A DNA stretch of 37,035 nt, from positions 1 to 37,035 of the forward strand of contig PTLK01000002.1 of NCBI GenBank assembly GCA_002938075.1. Reading direction: 5' to 3'. Made by a program: the position numbers and the translations under genes. Below the pieces are notes generated by a model that saw only the letters and a list, made by a program, of their open reading frames with translations, was not told where the DNA came from and made no database searches. Positions 11,713 to 20,256 of the stretch are shown here, one piece after another. Each line of letters begins with the position of its first letter. Within the stretch, counting starts at the first letter, position 1. The stretch comes from Alphaproteobacteria bacterium MarineAlpha3_Bin3. Its GTDB lineage: Bacteria; Pseudomonadota; Alphaproteobacteria; Rhodospirillales; Casp-alpha2.

Positions 11713-12144
11713 TTATTTTCCGCTCTTTTTCCTGGTCAGGGCTTTTTTGCCGACGCCGGGCCCAGGGGGCAACTGCAAGGTTTTGATGGCGACGACGTAG
11801 AGTTTATCCCGCTGTTCCTGGCTGAGGCCGTTCAGAACGTGTTCCTTGGACCGCCGCACGTTCATCGCCTGCTGGATCAGGGCCTGGCGCCCTGGGGTCA
11901 TTTTCGGCTTTTCCGCCAATTCCTGCTCGGCCGCCCTGAGGGAATCAAGGATCAGTTCACGGGTATCCTCGGTTTTCGTCTGTCCGGTCGGCTGGACGGG
12001 TTCCGGGTTCGGCGGTTCCGGAGCCGGTTTCGGTGACGGGTTTTTTTTGGCCGGTTTGGTTTTTTTTCGGGCTTCGAGCCTATCGCGGGCGTCCTTGTCC
12101 AAAACGAAGGAAAGAAGCGCCTTTGAAACGAATTTTTTTAACAT
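11713..12144 (-). CDS. Small Lys/Pro-rich protein of unknown function
   Basis: I do not recognise this 143-residue protein. It has a short hydrophobic N-terminal helix (MLKKFVSKALLSFVLD), a basic region and a proline-rich linker (about residues 26-56, PKPAPEPPNPEPVQP), then a helical domain (about 60-128) with DTRELILDSLRAAEQELAEK and QALIQQAMNVRRSKEHVLNG, and a basic tail. No signal cleavage site is obvious. ATG 12144 is preferred since GGAAAGAAG precedes it; a GTG ten codons upstream (12174) is possible. It lies upstream of the cheZ-like gene on the same strand with a 114-base gap, so they may have separate promoters. Its helical/linker design would suit a scaffold or partner protein, but that is only a guess. 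Confidence 0.7.
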   Translation of the reverse strand: MLKKFVSKALLSFVLDKDARDRLEARKKTKPAKKNPSPKPAPEPPNPEPVQPTGQTKTEDTRELILDSLRAAEQELAEKPKMTPGRQALIQQAMNVRRSKEHVLNGLSQEQRDKLYVVAIKTLQLPPGPGVGKKALTRKKSGK

Positions 12145-12254
12145 GCCGTCTTCTTTCCAGGCCCTTATCAACACCTTTAAGGCTCCGCAATAACAAGGCT
12201 GCTATATTAACGCCAGCTTTGGCCCGGGGCTAGGCGTCGAAAAAAAATCGGTGG

Positions 12255-12336
12255 CGGCCCCGGCGGGGCCGGAAAATTTCAGGTCTTCCCGCCCCGATAA
12301 GACCGATCCCCCTATAAACACTGGCAAAATCGGGGC
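12255..12336 (+). other. Structured leader region before pyk
   Basis: Two inverted repeats lie upstream of pyk. CGGCCCC and GGGGCCG (12255-12271) form a 7-bp stem with a 3-base loop. GCCCCGAT (12291-12298) and ATCGGGGC (12329-12336) form a perfect 8-bp stem around a 30-base loop, ending 22 bases before the ATG. No known riboswitch class is recognised. They could fold in the 5' leader if transcription begins near the TATATT at 12203-12208, which has an extended -10 look (TGCTATATT). Role unproven. Confidence 0.35.
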
Positions 12337-12358
12337 CGGTGCGTATGGTTGGAGCGTC

Positions 12359-13774
12359 ATGAGACGGAAACGAAGCGCCAAAATCATTGCCACCCTCGGG
12401 CCGGGAACGTCCTCCGAGGAGATGATTACCGATCTTTTCAATGCCGGGGCCGACGTTTTCCGGCTTAATTTCAGCCACGGGAGCCAGGAAGACCACAAGC
12501 GGCGTTACCAGACCCTCCGCTCCTTGGAGGAAAAATTCCACCGCCCGGTCGCCATTCTGCTCGACCTGCAGGGGCCGAAACTGCGCGTCGGTGAATTCAA
12601 GGGTGGCGAGGTGGAGCTGAAATCTGGGCAGGCCTTCCGTCTCGACCTTAAAGACGAAATAGGAGACAAAAACCGCGCGCCCTTGCTCCATCCGGAAGTG
12701 TTCAAGGCATTGGAGCCGGGCACGGACCTGCTTCTCGACGATGGGCGCATCAGGCTCAAGGTTACCGACTGCGGCCCGGATTTCGCCGACACCGAAGTGG
12801 TGACAGGCGGGCCGCTGTCGAACCATAAGGGCGTCAACCTGCCAAGCACGGTTCTGGACCTTTCGCCGTTGACCGAAAAAGACCTGGATGACCTACGCTT
12901 CGGTCTGGAACTAGGCGTTGACTGGGTGGCCCTTTCCTTCGTCCAGCGGCCGGAGGACATCGCCCACACGCGCAAGCTCATCGCCGGACGCGCCGGGATC
13001 ATGTCGAAGCTGGAAAAACCCGCGGCCATGGAACACCTGGATGAAATCATCAATCTTTCCGATGCCGTCATGGTCGCCCGCGGCGATTTGGGCGTCGAGG
13101 TGCCGCCCGAGGAAGTCCCGGCGCTGCAGAAAAGAATCGTTTTTAAATGCCGCGCGGCGGGAAAACCGGTCGTCGTTGCCACCCAGATGCTGGATTCCAT
13201 GGTCCATGCCCCGACCCCGACCCGGGCCGAGGCGTCCGACGTGGCGACGGCCATCTATGATGGCTCCGATGCGGTGATGCTTTCGGCGGAAACGGCGGTC
13301 GGGGATTATCCGGTCGAGGCCGTGATGATGATGGACAGAATCATCCAGCAGGTCGAAAAAGACCCCCATTACCGCCGCATGCTTGAAACCCAACGCTATG
13401 CCCCCGAAGCCACGGCGGCCGACGCCATCACCGCTGCCGCCCGGCAGGTGGCCCAGACCATTTCGGCAAGCGTCATCGTCACCTTCAGCTCCACCGGATC
13501 GACGACGCTGCGCTGCGCCCGGGAACGTCCCGTGGTGCCGATCCTGGGCCTGACCCCCCGCGCCGACACGGCACGCAAGCTGGCCCTGGCCTGGGGCGTT
13601 CATTCGGTGCAGACCGAAGACCTGAAAACCTTCCGCGACATGGTCGAATTGGCCATCCGCGTCGCCAAGCAAGAAGAGTTCACCGACGCCGGCGACCCGC
13701 TGGTGATTACCGCCGGAGTCCCGTTCGGCACCCCGGGCGCCACCAACATCCTGCGCATTGCCTGGGTCGAATAA
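12359..13774 (+). CDS. pyk: Pyruvate kinase
   Basis: Converts phosphoenolpyruvate and ADP to pyruvate and ATP, the last step of glycolysis. It has 471 residues, normal for bacterial pyruvate kinase. Recognisable parts: N-terminal KIIATLGPGTSS, FRLNFSHGSQEDH (substrate/K+ site), LDLQGPKLRVGEF, WVALSFVQRPEDI, the catalytic Lys segment MSKLEKPAAMEHLDEI, VARGDLGVEVP, TQMLDSM and MLSAETAVGDYPVEAV. The C-terminal domain continues to residue 471. ATG 12359 follows GGAG by 5 bases and gives the standard start; the open frame extends upstream to 12251 without support. The AEC transporter follows 27 bases downstream on the same strand. Confidence 0.97.
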   Translation: MRRKRSAKIIATLGPGTSSEEMITDLFNAGADVFRLNFSHGSQEDHKRRYQTLRSLEEKFHRPVAILLDLQGPKLRVGEFKGGEVELKSGQAFRLDLKDEIGDKNRAPLLHPEVFKALEPGTDLLLDDGRIRLKVTDCGPDFADTEVVTGGPLSNHKGVNLPSTVLDLSPLTEKDLDDLRFGLELGVDWVALSFVQRPEDIAHTRKLIAGRAGIMSKLEKPAAMEHLDEIINLSDAVMVARGDLGVEVPPEEVPALQKRIVFKCRAAGKPVVVATQMLDSMVHAPTPTRAEASDVATAIYDGSDAVMLSAETAVGDYPVEAVMMMDRIIQQVEKDPHYRRMLETQRYAPEATAADAITAAARQVAQTISASVIVTFSSTGSTTLRCARERPVVPILGLTPRADTARKLALAWGVHSVQTEDLKTFRDMVELAIRVAKQEEFTDAGDPLVITAGVPFGTPGATNILRIAWVE

Positions 13775-13801
13775 GGGAAGGGATCCCCCTAGGTCGTCAG
13801 A

Positions 13802-14677
13802 ATGCTGACCGAACTTTTTTCCATCATCGCGCCGGTGTTTGTGTGCGCGGCCATTGGCTTCGTCTGGAAGCGGCGCGGCCATCCCTTCGACGCCGACTTC
13901 ATCATCACCCTGACGACCGTCTTCGGCATGCCGTGCCTGATCTTCGCGACCCTGGTCAAGGTGGAAATGGACTGGAACGCGTTTCGGGACATGGCCGGGG
14001 CGTCGGTCGTCACCTTCGTTGCTTTCGGCGCCGTTTCCTGGGCCGCGCTAAAGGTATGCGGACTGGAACAGCGGGCGTTCTGGCCGGGGCAGGTGTTCGC
14101 AAACTTCGGCAACTTGGGGTTGCCGCTTTGCCTGTTGGCGTTCGGCCAACAGGGGCTGGCGCTGGCCATCGTCTATTTCACCATCGGCGTGGTGCTTTTG
14201 TTCTCCGTCGGCTACGCCGTTGCCGCAGGCACGTCGTCGATTCAACGGCTGGTGCGGATGCCGCTGATTTATTTCGTGGCTGCGGCGATGGTGTTTGTTG
14301 TCACCGGAACCGAGCCACCCCAGTGGATTTATGCGACCACGAAACTGATCGGCGATCTGACCATTCCCCTGATGCTGATCGCGCTCGGCGTGTCGGTGGC
14401 GAGCCTGGAGGTTAAAAGCATCTGGCGCAGTCTCGGGCTGTCGTTATTGCGGCTGGGAACCGGTTTCGCCGTCGGCGTCGTCACCGCCTTGGCCTTCGGC
14501 CTCGAGGGGCCGGCCCGCGGGGTGTTGATATTGGAATCGGCGATGCCGGTCGCCGTGTTCGCCTATCTTTTCGCCGCCCGCCATGATACCCAGTCCGGCG
14601 AAGTCGCCGGCACCGTGGTGGTGTCGACGGCGATCTCGTTCGCTACCCTGCCGGCGCTGTTGTGGTTCGTGCTTTAG
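13802..14677 (+). CDS. AEC family transporter (auxin efflux carrier fold)
   Basis: Inner-membrane secondary transporter of the AEC family; bacterial members move malate, malonate or other small organic acids, but the substrate cannot be read from the sequence. It has 291 residues with about ten hydrophobic segments in two inverted halves. The first helix ends with GFVWKRRGHPFD and is followed by the family-typical GMPCLIFATLVK. FANFGNLGLPLCLLAFGQQG carries the Asn-rich half-motif, and the second half has LMLIALGVSVASLE and ILESAMPVAVFAYLFAARHD. The ATG at 13802 is the natural start. It lies 27 bases after pyk, so cotranscription is likely, and it converges with the indolepyruvate oxidoreductase gene after 15 bases. 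Confidence 0.88.
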   Translation: MLTELFSIIAPVFVCAAIGFVWKRRGHPFDADFIITLTTVFGMPCLIFATLVKVEMDWNAFRDMAGASVVTFVAFGAVSWAALKVCGLEQRAFWPGQVFANFGNLGLPLCLLAFGQQGLALAIVYFTIGVVLLFSVGYAVAAGTSSIQRLVRMPLIYFVAAAMVFVVTGTEPPQWIYATTKLIGDLTIPLMLIALGVSVASLEVKSIWRSLGLSLLRLGTGFAVGVVTALAFGLEGPARGVLILESAMPVAVFAYLFAARHDTQSGEVAGTVVVSTAISFATLPALLWFVL

Positions 14678-14692
14678 GCCCGTTGAGGGCGA

Positions 14693-17600
14693 TTATTCAG
14701 CGGCGTCGGCCTTCATTCCGGACCCTCTGAAATCGGCCAGAAGCTGTTCTTCGCAGTCCTTCGCCGCCCGGCGGTTGCGTTCCTTGACGTGGCCGAAGCC
14801 CCTGATCCGCATCGGCAGCTCGGCGATCTCTACCGCCAGCGCGTGATTATCGGCGTTCAGGCCGTCCACCAATTCCATGACCACCGCCTCGTATTCGCCG
14901 ATCAGGCGCCGTTCCATCCGCCGTTCGGCGGTGATGCCGAAAATATCGAACGGTGTGCCCCGCAACCCCTTCAACCGTGCCAGGACCTTGAACGCGGTCA
15001 TCACCCAGGACCCGAATTCTCTTTTCTTCAATTCGCCGGTATCCAGGTCGCGGGGGGAAACCAGCGGCGGCGCCAGGTGGAAGGCAAGCTTGAACCCGTC
15101 TCCGAACTGGCGGCGGAGCCCGGCGATGAATTCACCGTCCGTATAAAGCCTGGCGACCTCGTATTCGTCCTTGTAGGCGAGGAGCTTGAAATAGGCCCTG
15201 GCGACGGCGTCTGCGAGGCCGGTTTGGCCCTTGGCCTTATCCGCCTCGGCGACGCGGACCCGGTCGATCATGTCGGCGTAACGCCGGGCATAGGCCGAAT
15301 CTTGGTATTGGGTCAGATCCTTGATGCGTTTGGTAACGAAATCCAGGGTCTCGGGCGTTTCCGGTTCGGGCTCGGCGGGCCCGGCGATGCGTTCAACCGC
15401 GTCCCGGTCATAGGCGGCCCGGCGGCCCCACAAGAATGCCTGGCGGTTGAAATCGACGGCGACGCCGTTGAGCTCCAACGCCCGATCGATGGCTTCCGCC
15501 GAAAGCGGCAACAGGCCTTTTTGATAGGCGAACCCGACCAGAAGCATGTTGGCGGCGATGGTGTCGCCCAACAACGACAACGCCAGCCCCGTGGCGTCGA
15601 TGAATTCGAGCCCGCCCTTGCCGGTGGCCTCGGCCAGGGCGTCGCGGATGCCTTCGTCGGGGAAAGCAAGGTCGGGGTCGCGGGTGAAGTCGCCGGTCAT
15701 GGTTCGGTGTGAATTGATCACCGCCGCGGTGGTGCCGGAATTAAGCTTTCCCAGCGTCTCGGCGCTGCCCGACGTCACCATGTCGCAGCCGATCAGGAGC
15801 CGGGCGCCGCCGGCGGCGATGCGCACGGCATGCAACTTGCCGGGGTCGTCGACGATGCGGATATGGGAATAAACGGCGCCGTTCTTTTGCGCCAACCCGG
15901 CGACGTCGAGCACCGAAACGCCCTTCGATTCAAGGTGCGCCGCCATCGACAACACGGCGCCGACGGTAACCACCCCGGTGCCGCCGATGCCGGTGACGAC
16001 GATGCCGTAGAGTTCGTAGGTGGCCGGCAAATCGGGTTCCGGCAGTACCTCGAAGGGAATGTCGCCGATGGCGTCCGGTTTTTTCGGCTCCGCCCCCAGG
16101 ACGGTGACGAAGGCCGGGCAAAACCCCTTCAGGCAGGAGAAATCCTTGTTGCAGGCCGATTGGTCGATGACCCGCTTGCGGCCCCATTCGGTTTCGACGG
16201 GGGTGATGGCGACGCAGTTCGACACCATGCCGCAATCGCCGCAGCCTTCGCAGACGGCCTGGTTGATGTAGGGGCGTGCCAAGGGGTCGGGGTAGGTTCC
16301 GCGCTTGCGCCGGCGGCGCTTTTCGATGGCGCAGGTCTGGTCGTACACCAGTACCGATACGCCTTTCAATCGGCGCAGGTCGCGTTGCAATTTGTCCAGG
16401 TCGTCGCGGTGGTGGAAGGTCGTGTCCTTGGCGAAGTCGGCGCCGATGGGGTATTTGTCCGGCTCGTCGGAAACGACGGCGATGCGCTCAACGCCTTCGG
16501 CGCGCACCTGCTGGGTGATTATCGGCACGTCCAGCGGCCCGTCCATGGGTTGGCCGCCGGTCATCGCCACGGCGTCGTTGTAAAGCACCTTGTAGGTGAT
16601 GTTGACGTCGGCGGCGACGGCGGCGCGGATGGCCAGAATGCCGGAATGGAAATAGGTGCCGTCGCCGAGGTTGACGAAAACGTGGTCGGTATCGGTAAAG
16701 GGCGCCTGGCCGATCCAGTTGGCGCCCTCGCCGCCCATGTGGGTGAAGGTGGCGGTGTCGCGGTCCATCCAGATGGCCATGTAGTGGCAGCCGATACCGG
16801 CGACGCCGCGCGATCCTTTCGGCACCGCGGTCGAGATGTTGTGCGGGCAGCCGGAACAGAAATAGGGGATGCGTTCGACGCTGGTGGCGGCGTCAAGGGC
16901 GCGTTCCTTGTCGTCGAGGAATTTCAGCCGTTCCTCAATGTGACGCTTAACCGGGTCGCTGACAGAGAATTTGCCAATTCTGTCGGCGATCACGCGGGCG
17001 ATCCGGGCCGGAGTCAATTCGCCGGCCGACGGCAGGATCCATTCGCCCTTCTCGTCGAATTTGCCGACCACCCGGGGGCGGACGTCGGCGCGCAAGTTAT
17101 AGAGCTGCTCCTTGACCTGGTTTTCCATCACCGCGCGCTTTTCCTCGACCACCAGGATTTCCTCCAGGCCCTCGGCGAAATGACGGACGATTTCCTTCTC
17201 CAGGGGCCACGGCATGCCGACCTTGAGCAGCCGGAGCCCGATTTCGTGGCTGTGCTCGACCCCGATCCTTAAGTCTTCCAGGGCCTGCAACACATCCAGA
17301 TAGGACTTGCCGGTGGCGATGATGCCGAACCGGGGGTTCTTGGAATCCATGGTGACCCGGTTGAGGCCGTTGGCGCGGGCGAAGGCGAGGGCGGCATAAA
17401 TCTTGTAGCGTTGCAGGCGGTGCTCCTGGTCCAGCGGCGGGTCGGGCCAGCGGATATGAAGGCCGCCTTGCGGCATTTCGAAGTCATCCGGGGTTTTAAT
17501 CCGCACCCGGTCCGGGTCGACGTCGACGGAGGCCGACGAATCGACGGTGTCGGTGATGCACTTCATCCCCACCCAGCAGCCCGAATAGCGCGACATGGCC

Positions 17601-18160
17601 CAGCCATAGAGCCCGAAATCCAGCACGTCCTGAACGTTGGCCGGGTTGAGGATGGGAATATGGGCGTCCATCAGGGCGTGTTCGCTCTGGCTCGGCACGG
17701 TGGAGGATTTGCACGCCGGGTCGTCCCCGGCCAGGACCAGGACGCCGCCCAAAGGCGCGGTGCCGGCAAAGTTGGCGTGGCGGAAGACGTCGCCGGAACG
17801 GTCGACGCCGGGGCCCTTGCCGTACCAAATGCCGAACACCCCGTCATAGCGCGCGCCCTCGAACAGGCCCAACTGCTGGCTGCCCCATAGCGCCGTCGCC
17901 GCCAGGTCCTCGTTGACGCCGGGATGGAACTTGACGTGATGGTCCCTGAGGAACCCTTCGGCGCGGCCGAATTCCCGGTCGATGCCGCCCAAAGGCGAAC
18001 CCCGGTATCCGGTGACGTAGCCGGCGGTGTTCAGCCCCGCCGCCATGTCGCGGCGGCGCTGCATCAGCACCAGGCGCACCAGGGCCTGGGTGCCGGTCAG
18101 GAAGACACGGCCCGTATCCAAGATATATTTGTCGTCCAGCGTGACCTGGGTCAGTGGCAT
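14693..18160 (-). CDS. Indolepyruvate ferredoxin oxidoreductase, fused subunits
   Basis: Oxidatively decarboxylates aryl-pyruvates (transamination products of aromatic amino acids) to acyl-CoA using TPP and Fe-S clusters. At 1155 residues it is the long single-chain form. In order: N-terminal pyruvate-oxidoreductase domain (GYVTGYRGSPLGGID), the TPP-binding region near residues 490-530 (GDGTYFHSG, then LYNDAVAMTGGQ), cysteine-rich cluster ligands near 635-680 (CEGCGDCGMVSNC and CNKDFSCLKGFCP), the gamma-type domain from about 715 (GTGGTGVVTVGAVL), and a C-terminal extension ending in ADFRGSGMKADAAE. ATG 18160 is chosen: GGGGAT lies 8 bases upstream and MPLTQVTLDDKYILD is the usual start; in-frame ATGs at 18199 and 18226 have no ribosome-binding site. 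It is divergent from the epimerase gene. Confidence 0.93.
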   Translation of the reverse strand: MPLTQVTLDDKYILDTGRVFLTGTQALVRLVLMQRRRDMAAGLNTAGYVTGYRGSPLGGIDREFGRAEGFLRDHHVKFHPGVNEDLAATALWGSQQLGLFEGARYDGVFGIWYGKGPGVDRSGDVFRHANFAGTAPLGGVLVLAGDDPACKSSTVPSQSEHALMDAHIPILNPANVQDVLDFGLYGWAMSRYSGCWVGMKCITDTVDSSASVDVDPDRVRIKTPDDFEMPQGGLHIRWPDPPLDQEHRLQRYKIYAALAFARANGLNRVTMDSKNPRFGIIATGKSYLDVLQALEDLRIGVEHSHEIGLRLLKVGMPWPLEKEIVRHFAEGLEEILVVEEKRAVMENQVKEQLYNLRADVRPRVVGKFDEKGEWILPSAGELTPARIARVIADRIGKFSVSDPVKRHIEERLKFLDDKERALDAATSVERIPYFCSGCPHNISTAVPKGSRGVAGIGCHYMAIWMDRDTATFTHMGGEGANWIGQAPFTDTDHVFVNLGDGTYFHSGILAIRAAVAADVNITYKVLYNDAVAMTGGQPMDGPLDVPIITQQVRAEGVERIAVVSDEPDKYPIGADFAKDTTFHHRDDLDKLQRDLRRLKGVSVLVYDQTCAIEKRRRRKRGTYPDPLARPYINQAVCEGCGDCGMVSNCVAITPVETEWGRKRVIDQSACNKDFSCLKGFCPAFVTVLGAEPKKPDAIGDIPFEVLPEPDLPATYELYGIVVTGIGGTGVVTVGAVLSMAAHLESKGVSVLDVAGLAQKNGAVYSHIRIVDDPGKLHAVRIAAGGARLLIGCDMVTSGSAETLGKLNSGTTAAVINSHRTMTGDFTRDPDLAFPDEGIRDALAEATGKGGLEFIDATGLALSLLGDTIAANMLLVGFAYQKGLLPLSAEAIDRALELNGVAVDFNRQAFLWGRRAAYDRDAVERIAGPAEPEPETPETLDFVTKRIKDLTQYQDSAYARRYADMIDRVRVAEADKAKGQTGLADAVARAYFKLLAYKDEYEVARLYTDGEFIAGLRRQFGDGFKLAFHLAPPLVSPRDLDTGELKKREFGSWVMTAFKVLARLKGLRGTPFDIFGITAERRMERRLIGEYEAVVMELVDGLNADNHALAVEIAELPMRIRGFGHVKERNRRAAKDCEEQLLADFRGSGMKADAAE

Positions 18161-18355
18161 CGGCCGAATCCCCTGGATTTTGCTCGGCGTTTCGTCCATT
18201 CGTTGTCGGTATAAACGTAATGCCATGCCCGGCCGCTTACAATCACCGGGCAAGCTTTTCGAGCCTCCCCTTGACCGAAAACCGTACTATGGGATGATTT
18301 TTCCCGCCCCAGCGGGTATACGGGGGCGGCTTAACGGAGTCCCGGATTTCTTCAC

Positions 18356-19336
18356 ATGACGGTTTTGATTACCGGCGCCGCCGGCTTCATCGGTTTTCAC
18401 ACTTCGCTTGCCTTGCTGGACAGGGGCGACGACGTCGTCGGCATCGACAACGTCAACGACTACTACGACGTCCCATTGAAGGAAGCGCGGCTGAAGGCAT
18501 TGAGCGAACGCGACGGCTTCATCTTCGAACGCCTCGACATCGCCGACAGGGAGGCCATGGCCGGCCTGATCGCCAGGCATGGCGGCATCACCCGGGTCGT
18601 TCAACTGGCGGCCCAGGCCGGAGTCCGATATTCCCTAATCGATCCTTATGCCTACACCCGCGCCAACGTCGAAGGACAGTTGGTGGTCCTCGAAGCCTGC
18701 CGGAAGCTGGAAAAGCTTGATCACTTCGTCTTCGCATCCTCCAGCTCGGTTTACGGGGGCAACACCAAACTGCCTTTTTCCGTCAACGATCCGGTCAATA
18801 CCCCGCTGTCTCTTTACGCCGCCACCAAACGGTCCATGGAGCTTATGTCGCACAGCTATGCCCACGTTTACCGGATGCCGCTGACGGGGCTGAGATTCTT
18901 CACCGTTTACGGCCCTTGGGGACGGCCCGACATGGCGGCCTTCATCTTCATCCGCAAGATCCTGGCCGGCCAACCGATCCCGGTGTTCAACAACGGCGAC
19001 ATGCGCCGCGATTTCACCTACATCGACGATATCGTATCCGGCGTCTTGGCATGCCTGGACAAGCCACCGACGGTGACGGAGGGCGAGCCGCCTTGCCGGC
19101 TCTACAACATCGGCAACAATACCTCGGAGCCATTGATGCGGTTCATTTCCATCCTCGAGGACACGCTCGGCAAAAAGGCCGAGATCGATTTCCAGCCCAT
19201 GCAAACCGGGGACGTGCCCGAAACCTATGCCGACATCACCGAAACGGAACGGGACTTCGGCTTCAAGCCCATAACCTCTATCGACGAAGGCCTGCCCCGG
19301 CTGGTCGAATGGTATCGGGACTTTTACCGGGTTTAG
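18356..19336 (+). CDS. NAD-dependent nucleotide-sugar epimerase (UDP-glucuronate 4-epimerase type)
   Basis: Short-chain dehydrogenase-fold sugar-nucleotide epimerase, most like UDP-glucuronate 4-epimerases that supply galacturonate for surface polysaccharide. The 326 residues show the NAD motif GAAGFIG (residues 7-13), the acidic residue after strand two (GIDNVNDYYD, family-typical), LAAQAGVRYS, the Ser-rich catalytic strand SSSSVYG, and YAATK with catalytic Tyr154 and Lys158. GLRFFTVYGPWGRPDMA and NNGDMRRDFTYIDDIV are typical of this subfamily. ATG 18356 gives the expected N-terminus. No glycosyltransferases lie nearby, so the polysaccharide it serves is unknown. The exporter gene follows 35 bases downstream. 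Confidence 0.9.
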   Translation: MTVLITGAAGFIGFHTSLALLDRGDDVVGIDNVNDYYDVPLKEARLKALSERDGFIFERLDIADREAMAGLIARHGGITRVVQLAAQAGVRYSLIDPYAYTRANVEGQLVVLEACRKLEKLDHFVFASSSSVYGGNTKLPFSVNDPVNTPLSLYAATKRSMELMSHSYAHVYRMPLTGLRFFTVYGPWGRPDMAAFIFIRKILAGQPIPVFNNGDMRRDFTYIDDIVSGVLACLDKPPTVTEGEPPCRLYNIGNNTSEPLMRFISILEDTLGKKAEIDFQPMQTGDVPETYADITETERDFGFKPITSIDEGLPRLVEWYRDFYRV

Positions 19337-19371
19337 GATCAACCAAAGCCTGTCCCTTTTCCGAGGCGCAT

Positions 19372-20256
19372 ATGCTCCGTCATTTAGCGTTGATGTTTCT
19401 GTTGGCCCTGATTTGGAGTTCATCCTTCATGGCCATCAAAGTTGGCGTGGAAACGATCCCGCCGCTGACGCTCGCCGCCGTGCGGGTGATCCTTGCCGCC
19501 GTGATTCTTTACGGGGCCACGCTCCTGCGGGGCGAACGCTTGGCCGGCGGGTTGCGGTTCTGGACGTTTTGTTTCCTGCTCGGCGTTATCGGCAACGGCC
19601 TGCCGTTTACCCTGATTGGCTGGGGTGAGCAACGGATATCAAGCGGCCTGGCGGCGATCCTGATGTCGGTGATGCCGTTGGCGACCGTTGTCATGGCCCA
19701 CTTCTTCACCACCGGGGACCGCATGACGCCGGCCAAGTTGGCGGGCGTCGTAATCGGGTTCGGGGGTATCGTCGTCCTTGTCGGGCCGGAGGCGCTTAAG
19801 GGGCTGGGCAGTGATCTCTGGCGTCAGCTCGCGGTCGGCGGCGGGGCGCTATGTTATGCCGTCGCCGTGATTCTGGCCCGCAACACGCCGCCGGCGCCGC
19901 TGATGGCGCGCTCCGCCGCGGTAATGATTATGGCTTGTCTGGTGATGGTGCCGGCGGCCCTCGTTGCCGAGGCGCCATGGGCGATCGAACCGGACAGGGA
20001 ATCGGTGGCGGCGGCGGTCTACCTGGGGTTATTCCCGACGGCCTTTGCGACCATCATCTTTTTCTATTTGGTGCAAATGCGGGGCGCCAGCTTCATGGCT
20101 TTCGTCAACTACCTGATTCCCGTCTTCGGCGTCCTTTGGGGCGTGGCGTTGCTGGCCGAACCGGTCAGGGCGATGGAGGTGGTGGCACTGACGATCATCC
20201 TGGCCGGCATTGCCTTTGCCCATTTTAAACGGCCCAAGGAAACCGGCGCCGCCTAG
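19372..20256 (+). CDS. EamA/DMT superfamily transporter
   Basis: Inner-membrane drug/metabolite-type permease with two EamA repeats. The 294 residues contain about ten hydrophobic helices. The first repeat opens with LALIWSSSFMAIKVGVETIPP and continues to ILMSVMPLATVVMAHFF; the second covers about residues 155-285 and ends with LIPVFGVLWGVALLAEPV, the usual EamA closing motif. The substrate is unknown. ATG 19372 follows GAGGCG; longer in-frame readings begin inside the epimerase gene and are shadows. Its TAG stop overlaps the stop of the convergent acyl-CoA ligase in a shared CTAG. Confidence 0.9.
   Translation: MLRHLALMFLLALIWSSSFMAIKVGVETIPPLTLAAVRVILAAVILYGATLLRGERLAGGLRFWTFCFLLGVIGNGLPFTLIGWGEQRISSGLAAILMSVMPLATVVMAHFFTTGDRMTPAKLAGVVIGFGGIVVLVGPEALKGLGSDLWRQLAVGGGALCYAVAVILARNTPPAPLMARSAAVMIMACLVMVPAALVAEAPWAIEPDRESVAAAVYLGLFPTAFATIIFFYLVQMRGASFMAFVNYLIPVFGVLWGVALLAEPVRAMEVVALTIILAGIAFAHFKRPKETGAA

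Noticed and set aside
12240..12271. Minus-strand terminator near pyk (stem followed by eight T)
   Set aside because: The T-tract begins 7 bases after the stem and no minus-strand gene lies upstream of it to be terminated.
15830..17272. 480-codon plus-strand frame opposite the indolepyruvate oxidoreductase
   Set aside because: Composition artefact of third-position GC bias; the opposite strand encodes all cofactor motifs.
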